From positions 124,001 to 188,000 of the forward strand of contig NZ_JAGHRO010000002.1 of the NCBI RefSeq assembly GCF_017743735.1: a stretch of 64,000 nucleotides of DNA, written 5' to 3'. Shown in pieces: positions 8,531-16,143 of the stretch (its first letter is position 1; the number at the start of each line of letters is the position of its first letter). Under the pieces are notes generated by a model. It was given only the letters and a program-made list of their open reading frames with translations, searched no databases and was not told the DNA's origin. A program made the position numbers and the translations under genes. Source of the stretch: Shimia sp. R9_2. Its GTDB lineage: Bacteria; Pseudomonadota; Alphaproteobacteria; Rhodobacterales; Rhodobacteraceae.

Positions 8531-9238
8531 ATGAATAAACTGATCCTGAGCACCGCCGCACTGGCGTTGACCGCAGGTTTCGCCATGGCGGACACCGTTC
8601 GTCTCGGCACCGAGGGCGCCTACCCTCCATACAACTTCATCAACGATTCTGGTGAAGTGGACGGTTTTGAGCGCGAGCTGGGCGACGAGCTCTGCGCACG
8701 TGCCGAGCTGACCTGTGAATGGGTCACCAACGATTGGGATAGCATCATCCCGAACCTGCAGTCCGGCAACTACGACGCCATCATCGCGGGCATGTCCATC
8801 ACCGATGAGCGCGAAGAAACCATGGACTTCACACAGGGCTACACGCGTCCGTCGCCTTCCGCCTACGCCGCTCTCTCTGCGGACGTAGATGTGAAATCCG
8901 CTGTTGTTGCGGCCCAAACCGGCACCATTCAGTCCGATCATGTGGCCACCACTGGTGCAACGCTTGTGGAATTCAACACACCTGACGAAACCATCGCCGC
9001 TGTGAACGCAGGCGAAGTCGACGCCGTGATGGCCGACAAAGACTTCCTGGCACCTTTCGTGGCTGAAACCGAGCTGACCTTCATCGAAGACGTCTACCTC
9101 GGCGGCGGCATCGGCATGGCGTTCCGTGAGTCTGATGACGAGCTGCGCGGCAAGTTTGACGCGGCCATCGCCTCCATGAAGGCAGACGGCACGCTCAACG
9201 CGATGCTCGACAAATGGGAAATCGAAGGCAAATTCTAA
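8531..9238 (+). CDS. Periplasmic polar amino-acid/amine-binding protein
   Basis: Solute-binding subunit of the ABC importer, 235 aa. The export signal is MNKLILSTAALALTAGFAMA with cleavage after AMA. The mature part has the SBP_bac_3 pattern: VRLGTEGAYPPYNFINDSGEVDGFERELGDEL near the start, NYDAIIAGMSITDEREETMDFTQGY in the middle, and a C-terminal FDAAIASMKADGTLNAMLDKW typical of LAO/HisJ-like proteins. The ATG is preceded by AGGGAGC. A strong hairpin follows the gene, separating it from the permeases. Confidence 0.92.
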   Translation: MNKLILSTAALALTAGFAMADTVRLGTEGAYPPYNFINDSGEVDGFERELGDELCARAELTCEWVTNDWDSIIPNLQSGNYDAIIAGMSITDEREETMDFTQGYTRPSPSAYAALSADVDVKSAVVAAQTGTIQSDHVATTGATLVEFNTPDETIAAVNAGEVDAVMADKDFLAPFVAETELTFIEDVYLGGGIGMAFRESDDELRGKFDAAIASMKADGTLNAMLDKWEIEGKF

Positions 9239-9262
9239 GCCCTTCGCTGATCCACAAACACG

Positions 9263-9287
9263 AAGGGGGGCGGCTTGCCCCCCTTTT
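9263..9287 (+). terminator. Terminator/attenuator after the binding-protein gene
   Basis: A GGGGGGC / GCCCCCC stem with a GGCTT loop, preceded by AA and followed by TTTT, lies 25 nt after the binding-protein stop and before the permease genes. It probably lets only part of the transcription continue, giving excess binding protein. Confidence 0.75.
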
Positions 9288-9317
9288 CCAATCCCGCGCC
9301 GAGGCTGATTTGAGCCT

Positions 9318-10238
9318 GTGCTGCGCGAAAACCAAATGAGGCCAGCCATTTTTGCCTATTGCTCAGATCCCTCTGTCCTAGACAGTCTGCCTTGGCTCAG
9401 CTGCTATCTCACCACCGGGAAGCACATGGCCTTTTACGCCTCTTTTGGCACCGTGCTCCTGCTGCTAGCCGTGACCGCGCCCACAGCGCTGGCCTTTGGC
9501 CTTGGTGGCGCCATGGCTGCCCGCGCGCGCTTCTTCCTGCTGCGCTGGATCGGCAAAGCCTATATCGCCATCGTGCGCGGCGTGCCGGACATCGCCTTCT
9601 TCCTCTTCTTCGTGATTGCGCTCGATCAGGGCATCGAATGGCTGCGCCACAAGGTGAAATGCCCCGACTGGTCCGAACCGATCCGCCAAGGAAACGAGTT
9701 CCTGGTCTGTGACATCGCCAAAATGCCGCTCAGCACCTCTCCGCAATGGGTGCATGAGATCTACGGCTTCTGGGTTGCTGTCTTCACCTTTGCGATCGTC
9801 TTTGGTGCTTTTGCCGCCAATGTGCTCTTTGGCGCCATGAACGCCGTGCCGCGTCCACAGCTGGAAACTGCAGAGGCCTATGGCATGACGCCGCGCCAGA
9901 CCTTCTGGCGCATCCTGCTGCCGCAAATGTGGATCTACGCCCTGCCCGGCCTGTCCAACCTCTGGATGGTGCTGATCAAGGCCACCCCGCTCCTGTTCCT
10001 GCTCGGTGTCGAAGACATCGTCTACTGGGCACGCGATCTGGGAGCCTCCAAGACCGCCCGCTTCACAGACTACCCCCATGGCGACTGGCGCATGTGGTAT
10101 TTCCTCGCGCTACTGATCTTCTACCTCCTGTTCACACGGGTCTCTGAAATCGCCCTGGGCCGCCTCACCAAACGCCTCTCCCACGGCCAGGCCACATTGG
10201 ATGGCGAAGCCCAACGCAAAGCAGGGAGCGCCGCATGA
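9318..10238 (+). CDS. Polar amino-acid ABC transporter permease (HisQ-like)
   Basis: Inner-membrane permease of the importer. The frame opens with GTG at 9318; an ATG six codons later (9336) is an equally possible start, and neither has a clear ribosome site. It has about five hydrophobic segments and the EAA loop that contacts the ATPase (ETAEAYGMTPRQTFWRILLPQ). Compared with usual HisQ-like permeases it is long (about 300 aa) because of a roughly 45-residue loop (near residues 112-155) between helices that contains two cysteines. The stop overlaps the next permease start (ATGA). Confidence 0.88.
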   Translation: MLRENQMRPAIFAYCSDPSVLDSLPWLSCYLTTGKHMAFYASFGTVLLLLAVTAPTALAFGLGGAMAARARFFLLRWIGKAYIAIVRGVPDIAFFLFFVIALDQGIEWLRHKVKCPDWSEPIRQGNEFLVCDIAKMPLSTSPQWVHEIYGFWVAVFTFAIVFGAFAANVLFGAMNAVPRPQLETAEAYGMTPRQTFWRILLPQMWIYALPGLSNLWMVLIKATPLLFLLGVEDIVYWARDLGASKTARFTDYPHGDWRMWYFLALLIFYLLFTRVSEIALGRLTKRLSHGQATLDGEAQRKAGSAA

Positions 10239-11041
10239 GCTGTATCGAGACCATTCAGGCCTATGCCTTCCGCTCTCTGGGCTATGGCGAGCGCCTGCTG
10301 CCGCGCAGCGAATTCACCCTCTGTGAGCATTTCACCCTGATCGGCTCCGGCATGATCTGGAACGTCTACTACGGCGTTCTGGCCGTGCTCACAGGTTTCC
10401 TCTTTGCCAACCTTCTGGCGGTGGCCAAGAACTCTGACAGCCGACTGGCCCGCAAACCGGCGGAGTGGTTCATCTTCCTCTTCCGCGGCAGCCCGCTGTT
10501 CATCCAGTTCTTCTTTGCCTACTTCCTGTTCCTGTCGCTCAAGGGCCTCTCGCCGATCTTCAACCCACTGTCCTCCGCGGCACTGGGCGCGCTGATCGTG
10601 CTGTTCCTGAATACCTCCGCCTACTCGGCAGAGATCTTCTACGGCGCATTGCGCTCGATCCCAAAAGGCGATGTAGAGGCGGCAGACGCCTATGGCTTCA
10701 CCGGCTGGTATCGCTATCGCCGGATCATGTTCCCAACCATGATGCGTCTGGCATGGCCTGCCTACACCAACGAGGCAATCTTTCTGTTCCATGCCACAAC
10801 ACTGGTGTTCTTCTCAGGCTTCCCGGCATGGCGGCAACAGGGCGATGCGCTCTATTACGCGAACTACTTCGCGGATAAGACCTACAACCCCTTCGTGCCC
10901 TACCCCATTCTGGCGCTCTATTTCATCCTTCTGACTCTGGTGATCATCTGGGTCTTCGGAATTGTGAACCGCCGCCTGAACCGGCATCTGCCTCAAAATG
11001 CGGCACCAAAGCTGCGCATCCGGCCAAATCTCATTCGCTGA
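10235..11041 (+). CDS. Polar amino-acid ABC transporter permease (HisM-like)
   Basis: Second permease subunit, 268 aa, starting at the ATG that overlaps the previous stop by 4 nt. Family features: IFLFRGSPLFIQFFFAYF, NTSAYSAEIFYGALRSIPKGDVEAADAYGFTG (EAA loop) and YRRIMFPTMMRLAWPAYTNE, with about five hydrophobic helices. With the ATPase, binding protein and first permease it completes a heterodimeric importer. A terminator-like hairpin follows at 11072. Confidence 0.9.
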   Translation: MSCIETIQAYAFRSLGYGERLLPRSEFTLCEHFTLIGSGMIWNVYYGVLAVLTGFLFANLLAVAKNSDSRLARKPAEWFIFLFRGSPLFIQFFFAYFLFLSLKGLSPIFNPLSSAALGALIVLFLNTSAYSAEIFYGALRSIPKGDVEAADAYGFTGWYRYRRIMFPTMMRLAWPAYTNEAIFLFHATTLVFFSGFPAWRQQGDALYYANYFADKTYNPFVPYPILALYFILLTLVIIWVFGIVNRRLNRHLPQNAAPKLRIRPNLIR

Positions 11042-11071
11042 GTCGCCCGCGCGCCTTTTGCAAAAATCACG

Positions 11072-11110
11072 TTGCGCCCGCCCCTTATAAGGCGGGCGTT
11101 GCTGTATTTT
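11072..11110 (+). terminator. Terminator after the ABC transporter genes
   Basis: CGCCCGCC / GGCGGGCG stem with loop CCTTATAA, followed by TTGCTGTATTTT. It separates the transporter genes from the gamma-glutamylation genes. Confidence 0.65.
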
Positions 11111-11114
11111 CTCC

Positions 11115-11153
11115 ACCGTCGCGTTACAGCCGCAATACCGACGCGATACCGAC
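11115..11153 (+). repeat. Dispersed repeat 2, copy A (ACCGACGCGATACC box)
   Basis: The block GCGTTACAGCCGCAATACC followed by GACGCGATAC (11121-11149) is identical over 29 nt to 44186-44214. A related reversed form with the same ACCGACGCGATACCGA core lies at 56594-56634. It is non-coding and lies between a terminator and the next operator. Confidence 0.7.
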
Positions 11154-11191
11154 ATCACGAGAAATTGCTGGACAAGCCGCGCAACGGCAAA

Positions 11192-11211
11192 GATAATTTG
11201 ATCAAATTATC
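11192..11211. promoter_or_regulatory. Palindromic operator 1 (GATAATTTGATCAAATTATC)
   Basis: A perfect 20-bp palindrome ending 14 nt before the ATG of the glutamine-synthetase-like gene at 11226. Its 14-bp core AATTTGATCAAATT recurs at 12578-12591, directly upstream of another gene of the same cluster. The repeated position suggests the binding site of a dimeric regulator of this pathway. The regulator is not encoded nearby. Confidence 0.7.
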
Positions 11212-11225
11212 CAAGTAGGTACTCC

Positions 11226-12542
11226 ATGGACAGCGCGCTCCCTCCGACACTTCGCATCGCCGCCGTAGATCTGAACGGTCAATTGCGCGGCAAACGCATC
11301 CCTTCGGAACATCAGGCAAAGCTCTCCAAGGGCGGCGCGCGCCTGCCGATCTCCGCCCTCAATCTCGACATCTGGGGCTGTGACATCGAGGACAGCCCGC
11401 TGGTGTTTGAAAGCGGCGATCAGGACGGCATCCTGACCCCCAGCACGCGCGGCGCCGTGCCTATGCCATGGCTCTCCACCGCCTCTTCCCTGACGCTGAT
11501 GCAAATGCTGCAAGAGGACGGCACGCCGTATCTGGGCGATCCCATGGCGGCGCTGGCCCACGTCCTGGACCGCTACGCCGCCCGTGGCTGGACCGTCATG
11601 GCCGCCACCGAAATGGAATTCACGCTGATGGATGACAGCGGCAGAACCCTGCGGCCGCCACTCAGCCCACGGGACGGGCGTCGCCTCGACGCCAGCGAAA
11701 TTCTGTCGCTGGATGAGCTTGACAGTTTTGACGCGCTGTTCAGCGATCTCTATCAGGCCGCCTCCGATATGGGCATCCCGCTGCAGACCATGACCTGCGA
11801 AGGCGGCATCGGCCAGTTTGAAATCACGCTGAACCACCAGCCCGCCATGAAGGCCGCACAGGATGCCTTGTTGATCAAGCAGCTGATCCGCGCAACCGCC
11901 AGAAAACATGGGGTTGCCGCCACTTTCATGGCCAAACCCTATGCGGATGATGCAGGCAATGGCATGCATGTCCATTTCTCCGTGGTGGATGAAACCGGCG
12001 CCAATGTGTTTGACGATGGCACGGCCGAGGGCTCCAACTTGCTGCGCTTTGCGGTTGCGGGATGCCTTGCCGCCATGCGCGCCTCAACCCTGATCTTCGC
12101 GCCCCACGGCCCCTCTTATGACCGCTTTGCGCCGGGTGCCCATGCGCCCACATCGGTCTGCTGGGGCTATGAAAACCGCACCGCCGCGCTGCGCATTCCC
12201 GGCGGCCCACCGGCTGCGCGCCGCATCGAACATCGCGTTGCAGGCGGGGATGTGAACCCTTTCCTCATGCTGGCCTCGGTGCTCTCCGCCGCCCTTACCG
12301 GGATTGCGGAGCGCATGACACCGCCAGCCCCAGTTGTCGGCAACGCTTATGCGCAGGAGCAACCGCAGTTGGCCGAAAGCTGGGAGACAGCCATTGACCT
12401 CTTTGAACACGATGCCTTCATCGCCCGCTGCCTGCCTGCCGAGCTGATCCGCAATCTGGTGATGACCAAGCGTCAGGAACTACGCAAGCTCGCCGACATC
12501 CCCACAGAGCAACACTGGCAAACCTATCTGGAACGTGTATGA
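11226..12542 (+). CDS. Glutamine-synthetase-family amine ligase (PuuA-like), paralog 1
   Basis: A 438-aa glutamine-synthetase-fold protein, expected to join glutamate to a substrate amine with ATP. Catalytic signatures are present: ATEMEFTL (metal glutamates), CEGGIGQFEITLNH, NGMHVHFSVVD (ATP/metal histidine region), YENRTAALRIPGG and RRIEHRVAGGDVNPFL. It lacks the adenylylation-loop context of housekeeping GlnA and is closest in architecture to gamma-glutamylpolyamine or gamma-glutamylamine synthetases. It is the first of four consecutive genes (ligase, amidotransferase, ligase, oxidase). An operator palindrome lies just upstream. The actual amine is unknown. Confidence 0.85.
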   Translation: MDSALPPTLRIAAVDLNGQLRGKRIPSEHQAKLSKGGARLPISALNLDIWGCDIEDSPLVFESGDQDGILTPSTRGAVPMPWLSTASSLTLMQMLQEDGTPYLGDPMAALAHVLDRYAARGWTVMAATEMEFTLMDDSGRTLRPPLSPRDGRRLDASEILSLDELDSFDALFSDLYQAASDMGIPLQTMTCEGGIGQFEITLNHQPAMKAAQDALLIKQLIRATARKHGVAATFMAKPYADDAGNGMHVHFSVVDETGANVFDDGTAEGSNLLRFAVAGCLAAMRASTLIFAPHGPSYDRFAPGAHAPTSVCWGYENRTAALRIPGGPPAARRIEHRVAGGDVNPFLMLASVLSAALTGIAERMTPPAPVVGNAYAQEQPQLAESWETAIDLFEHDAFIARCLPAELIRNLVMTKRQELRKLADIPTEQHWQTYLERV

Positions 12543-12576
12543 CAGGCTTGCGCGACGCCCATGGCGGCGCTACGGT

Positions 12577-12592
12577 AAATTTGATCAAATTT
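12577..12592. promoter_or_regulatory. Palindromic operator 2 (AAATTTGATCAAATTT)
   Basis: A perfect 16-bp palindrome sharing the AATTTGATCAAATT core with the site at 11192-11211. It ends 8 nt before the ATG of the amidotransferase gene, so a bound repressor would cover the start region. Its position inside the cluster implies an internal promoter. Confidence 0.68.
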
Positions 12593-12600
12593 GGTGACCC

Positions 12601-13284
12601 ATGAAAATCGGCATTTTGCTCACCGGACACACTCCCGATGAGCTCGCACCCCACTACGGCAACTACATCGAGATGTTCAAAACCCTGCTTTCCGGACAGG
12701 ATTTTGAGTTCGCAGGCTACAAGGTGGTCGATGGTGAATTTCCCGCATCGATTGAAGAGTGCGACGGATGGCTGATCACTGGATCCAAGCACGGCGTCTA
12801 TGAGGATCACGATTGGATTCCCCCGCTGGAGGATTTCATCCGCGAGGCGGTGACGCTTAATATCCCGATGGTTGGCGTGTGTTTCGGCCATCAGATCATC
12901 GCACAGGCGCTTGGCGGCAAAGTCGAGAAATTTGAGGGGGGTTGGGCTGTTGGCCGCCAGACCTATGACTTCGCGGGCACCGAAATCGCGCTCAATGCCT
13001 GGCATCAGGATCAGGTGGTCGAGATTGCGCCCGGCGCTGTGACCATTGCCACCAATGACTTCTGCAAACACGCGGCCATTCTGTACGGCGACCGCGCTCT
13101 GACGGTTCAGGCGCATCCTGAATTTTCAGCCGATTTTGTGGATGGTCTGATCAACACCCGTGGCCGTGGCGTGGTGCCTGAGGAGGTGCTCGAAGCCGCC
13201 ATCGACGAGCTTGATGAGGCCACCGCGAGCCAAACCATTGCCGACCAATTTGCTGACTTCTTCCGCCAAGAGAGACCCCGATGA
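12601..13284 (+). CDS. Class I glutamine-amidotransferase-like protein (PuuD/GuaA-type)
   Basis: A 227-aa single-domain class I amidotransferase fold. The nucleophile elbow GVCFGHQ carries the catalytic Cys (about residue 99); the His-Glu pair is in AHPEF (about residue 171). No synthetase domain is attached. Between two gamma-glutamyl ligase genes and ahead of a PuuB-like oxidase, the likely role is hydrolysis of a gamma-glutamyl product, as PuuD does in putrescine breakdown. Sequence alone cannot separate this from general glutamine amidotransferase activity. Its stop overlaps the next start by 4 nt (ATGA). Confidence 0.82.
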   Translation: MKIGILLTGHTPDELAPHYGNYIEMFKTLLSGQDFEFAGYKVVDGEFPASIEECDGWLITGSKHGVYEDHDWIPPLEDFIREAVTLNIPMVGVCFGHQIIAQALGGKVEKFEGGWAVGRQTYDFAGTEIALNAWHQDQVVEIAPGAVTIATNDFCKHAAILYGDRALTVQAHPEFSADFVDGLINTRGRGVVPEEVLEAAIDELDEATASQTIADQFADFFRQERPR

Positions 13285-14639
13285 CCGACTGGCTTTCCAA
13301 AACCCCTGATGCTGCACGTGCCTATCTCGAAGGCCACCGGCTCGACGAAGTCGAATGTATCATCTCTGATCTTCCCGGCATTGCGCGCGGCAAGGCGGTT
13401 CCCGCCACCAAATTTGCCCGTCAGGACTATTTCCACCTGCCGGATTCCGTGTTTTATCAAACAATTACGGGCGATTGGGGCGAGGCTGCGGGCGAGGAAG
13501 GCTTCATCGAGAAAGACATGATCCTGCGGCCGGACTGGAACACGGCCACCGCCGCGCCATGGACCGGCGACTGGACGCTTCAGGTCATTCACGACGCCTA
13601 CAACACCGACGGCACACCTGTGCCCTTCAGTCCGCGTAACGTATTGAAACGCGTGGTAGATCTCTACCGTGCCAAAGGCTGGGAGCCGGTGGTCGCACCG
13701 GAAATGGAGTTCTTTCTGGTCGCGCGGAATACGGATCCCGCGCAAAGCATCAAGCCGATGATGGGCCGCTCCGGCCGCCCCGCTGCGGCCCGTCAGGCCT
13801 ACTCCATGACGGCGGTTGATGAATTCGGCCCGGTGATTGACGACATCTACGACTTTGCCGAAGCGCAAGGCTTTGAGATTGACGGCATCACCCAGGAAGG
13901 CGGCGCGGGCCAGCTCGAAATCAACATGGTGCATGGCGATCCGGTCAAGCTGGCGGATGAGGTGTTTTACTTCAAGCGTCTGATCCGCGAAGCGGCCCTG
14001 CGCCATGATTGCTACGCCACCTTTATGGCCAAGCCGATCGCCGATGAGCCCGGCAGCGCGATGCACATCCACCACTCGGTGATCGACATCGAGACCGGCC
14101 AGAACATCTTTTCCGGCCCTCAGGGTGGCGACACGGATGCGTTTTTTCACTTTATCGCGGGCATGCAGAACCACCTGCCCGCCGCCATTGCCGTGCTTGC
14201 GCCTTATGTGAACTCCTATCGCCGCTACGTGCGCGACCATGCGGCGCCGATCAATCTGGAATGGGCGCGTGATAATCGCACCACCGGCATCCGCGTGCCC
14301 CTCTCCAGCCCGCAGGCCCGCCGCGTCGAAAACCGCATCGCGGGCATGGACTGCAACCCCTATCTCGGCATCGCCGCCTCCCTCGCCTGCGGCTACCTAG
14401 GGTTGATCGAGCAGGAGCGCCCGGACAAGCAATTCAAGGGCGACGCCTATGACGGCGAAGAAGCCATCCCCCGCATCCTCGGCGGCGCCCTCGATCTCTT
14501 CGATCAGGCCACCGCCCTCCACGAGGTCCTCGGCCCAGAATTCGCCCGTGTCTACTCCATTGTGAAACGGGCCGAATACGAAGAATTCCTCGCCGTGATC
14601 TCCCCCTGGGAACGTGAGCACCTTCTGCTAAACGTTTGA
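13281..14639 (+). CDS. Glutamine-synthetase-family ligase (gamma-glutamylputrescine synthetase-like), paralog 2
   Basis: A 452-aa glutamine-synthetase-like enzyme. Conserved segments: PEMEFFLVARN, TQEGGAGQLEINMVHG, GSAMHIHHSVID, NLEWARDNRTTGIRVP and RRVENRIAGMDCNPYLGIAASLACGYLG. The N-terminal VECIISDLPGIARGKAVP stretch is typical of PuuA-type enzymes. The start overlaps the amidotransferase stop (ATGA), arguing for one translation unit. It is clearly diverged from paralog 1 at 11226, so the two may act on different amines or form mixed assemblies. A terminator hairpin follows at once. Confidence 0.88.
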   Translation: MTDWLSKTPDAARAYLEGHRLDEVECIISDLPGIARGKAVPATKFARQDYFHLPDSVFYQTITGDWGEAAGEEGFIEKDMILRPDWNTATAAPWTGDWTLQVIHDAYNTDGTPVPFSPRNVLKRVVDLYRAKGWEPVVAPEMEFFLVARNTDPAQSIKPMMGRSGRPAAARQAYSMTAVDEFGPVIDDIYDFAEAQGFEIDGITQEGGAGQLEINMVHGDPVKLADEVFYFKRLIREAALRHDCYATFMAKPIADEPGSAMHIHHSVIDIETGQNIFSGPQGGDTDAFFHFIAGMQNHLPAAIAVLAPYVNSYRRYVRDHAAPINLEWARDNRTTGIRVPLSSPQARRVENRIAGMDCNPYLGIAASLACGYLGLIEQERPDKQFKGDAYDGEEAIPRILGGALDLFDQATALHEVLGPEFARVYSIVKRAEYEEFLAVISPWEREHLLLNV

Positions 14640-14644
14640 TTTTA

Positions 14645-14667
14645 AAAGCCGCCTGACAGGCGGCTTT
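14645..14667 (+). terminator. Terminator after GS paralog 2
   Basis: AAAGCCGCCT / AGGCGGCTTT stem with a GAC loop lies 5 nt after the stop codon. It is followed by the repeat at 14667, so the oxidase gene downstream may have its own promoter. Confidence 0.7.
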
Positions 14668-14703
14668 GCCTCCGGCGGGGATATTTAAAGGCAAGAGGAA
14701 ACA
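14667..14703 (+). repeat. Dispersed roseobacter-type repeat, copy 2 (divergent)
   Basis: TGCCTCCGGCGGGGATATTT and AAAGGCAAGAGGAAA match the tail of the family seen at 6318 and 34036 (GC-rich hairpin, then GGATATTT, then an A-rich stretch). Here the repeat tail directly abuts the ribosome site of the oxidase gene. Confidence 0.55.
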
Positions 14704-14711
14704 GACACACC

Positions 14712-16022
14712 ATGTCGATGAACCTGCTCTACGCCAATGATCGCAAAGGCACATATCCCGAGAGTTGGTACGCCGCCACGGTCACGCCACTCCCCCCATT
14801 TGCACCTCTCAAAGGGGACACCCGCGCAGATGTCTGCGTGATTGGCGGCGGTTTCACCGGCCTATCAACCGCGCTTCATCTCGCCGAGGCTGGGCGCAAA
14901 GTTGTGCTGCTGGAGGCCCACCGTGTGGGCTTCGGGGCATCCGGGCGCAATGGCGGTCAGCTCGGCAGCGGCCAGCGCATGGAGCAAGACGGACTGGAAA
15001 GCCTGATGGGTCCTGAGGATGCAGCCAAGCTCTGGGCCTTGGCAGAGGACGCCAAGACCCTCGTCAAATCCCGCATCCAACAGCATGACATCGCCTGCCA
15101 CTACAAACCCGGGGTCGCCCACGCCTGTTTCTCGGTAAAGGAAGTTGCTGAGGAACACAGCTACGCAGCGCATCTGCAGGAACAATACAGCTACACAGAG
15201 ATTTCTCCGCTGGATCGCGACGCCATGCAAGCGCTGTGCCCGTCTCCCAAATATGTCGGTGGCTCACTGGATATGGGCGCAGGACACCTGCATCCTCTGG
15301 CCTATGCACTTGGCCTTGCGCGCGCTGCGGCGGCGGCAGGCGCAGTGATCCATGAAACCAGCGAAGTCACAAAGATCGAACGTGGCACTAAGATCGCCGT
15401 CCATACCTCAGATGGAAAAGTCTCGGCAGATCAATTGGTTCTGGCGTGTAACGGATATCTCGGGGATCTTGAGCCCAAAGTTGCGAGCCGCGTCATGCCG
15501 ATCAACAATTTTATCGCGGCCACAGAACCGTTGGGCGCTGACGCGGCGCGTGTGCTGACTCAAGACGTCGCAGTGGCCGACAGCAAATTTGTGATCAACT
15601 ACTTCCGGCTCAGCCACAACAAGCGGCTGCTCTTTGGTGGCGGCGAAAGCTATGGCTACCGCTTTCCTGCGGACATCGCCACCACTGTGCGCAAACCGAT
15701 GACGGAAATCTTCCCCCATCTCAAAGACATACGCATCGACTACGCCTGGGGCGGCACATTGGCAATCACCATGAAGCGTATGCCCTATCTGCGCCGACTT
15801 GCGCCCAATATTCTTACCGCGTCCGGCTATAGCGGGCATGGCGTCGGCACCGCCACGCACGCAGGCCAGCTGATCGCACTGGCACTGGCGGGGCAAAGTG
15901 ACGGGTTTGACACCATGGCCCGCGTGCCGGCTTTGCCCTTCCCGGGCGGCCAGCGCCTGCGCAGCCCGCTGCTTGCACTTGCGATGACCTGGTACGCCCT
16001 GCGCGACCGCCTCGGCATCTGA
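14712..16022 (+). CDS. FAD-dependent amine oxidase (PuuB/DadA-like, gamma-glutamyl amine oxidase)
   Basis: A 436-aa FAD oxidoreductase of the DAO family. The dinucleotide-binding fold is ADVCVIGGGFTGLSTALHLAEAG (about residues 36-58), followed by VVLLEAHRVGFGASGRNGGQLG, the pattern of PuuB-type enzymes. The C-terminal GYSGHGVGTATHAGQLIA closes the FAD site. After two gamma-glutamyl ligases and an amidotransferase, it should oxidise a gamma-glutamylated amine to the aldehyde. No aldehyde dehydrogenase follows in this window; that step must be elsewhere. Confidence 0.87.
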   Translation: MSMNLLYANDRKGTYPESWYAATVTPLPPFAPLKGDTRADVCVIGGGFTGLSTALHLAEAGRKVVLLEAHRVGFGASGRNGGQLGSGQRMEQDGLESLMGPEDAAKLWALAEDAKTLVKSRIQQHDIACHYKPGVAHACFSVKEVAEEHSYAAHLQEQYSYTEISPLDRDAMQALCPSPKYVGGSLDMGAGHLHPLAYALGLARAAAAAGAVIHETSEVTKIERGTKIAVHTSDGKVSADQLVLACNGYLGDLEPKVASRVMPINNFIAATEPLGADAARVLTQDVAVADSKFVINYFRLSHNKRLLFGGGESYGYRFPADIATTVRKPMTEIFPHLKDIRIDYAWGGTLAITMKRMPYLRRLAPNILTASGYSGHGVGTATHAGQLIALALAGQSDGFDTMARVPALPFPGGQRLRSPLLALAMTWYALRDRLGI

Positions 16023-16143
16023 TCCCTCTTCACCCTGAGACAACATGTCATGAAATCATCACATCCCTCGGGGTGATTTCGCTGGCTTGGCGCGGCGCAT
16101 TGTTTTATATTTTTGAAAACCCAACTTAAGAAAGTTGAAAACT

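Noticed and set aside
13107-14240. Long antisense frame (377 codons) opposite the glutamine-synthetase-like gene
   Set aside because: The plus strand encodes a clear enzyme with intact motifs; the antisense frame is a by-product of GC-rich third positions and has no family features.
16040-16090. Hairpin after the PuuB-like gene (GAAATCATCAC...GGTGATTTC)
   Set aside because: The stem has mismatches and no T-run; not called as a terminator.
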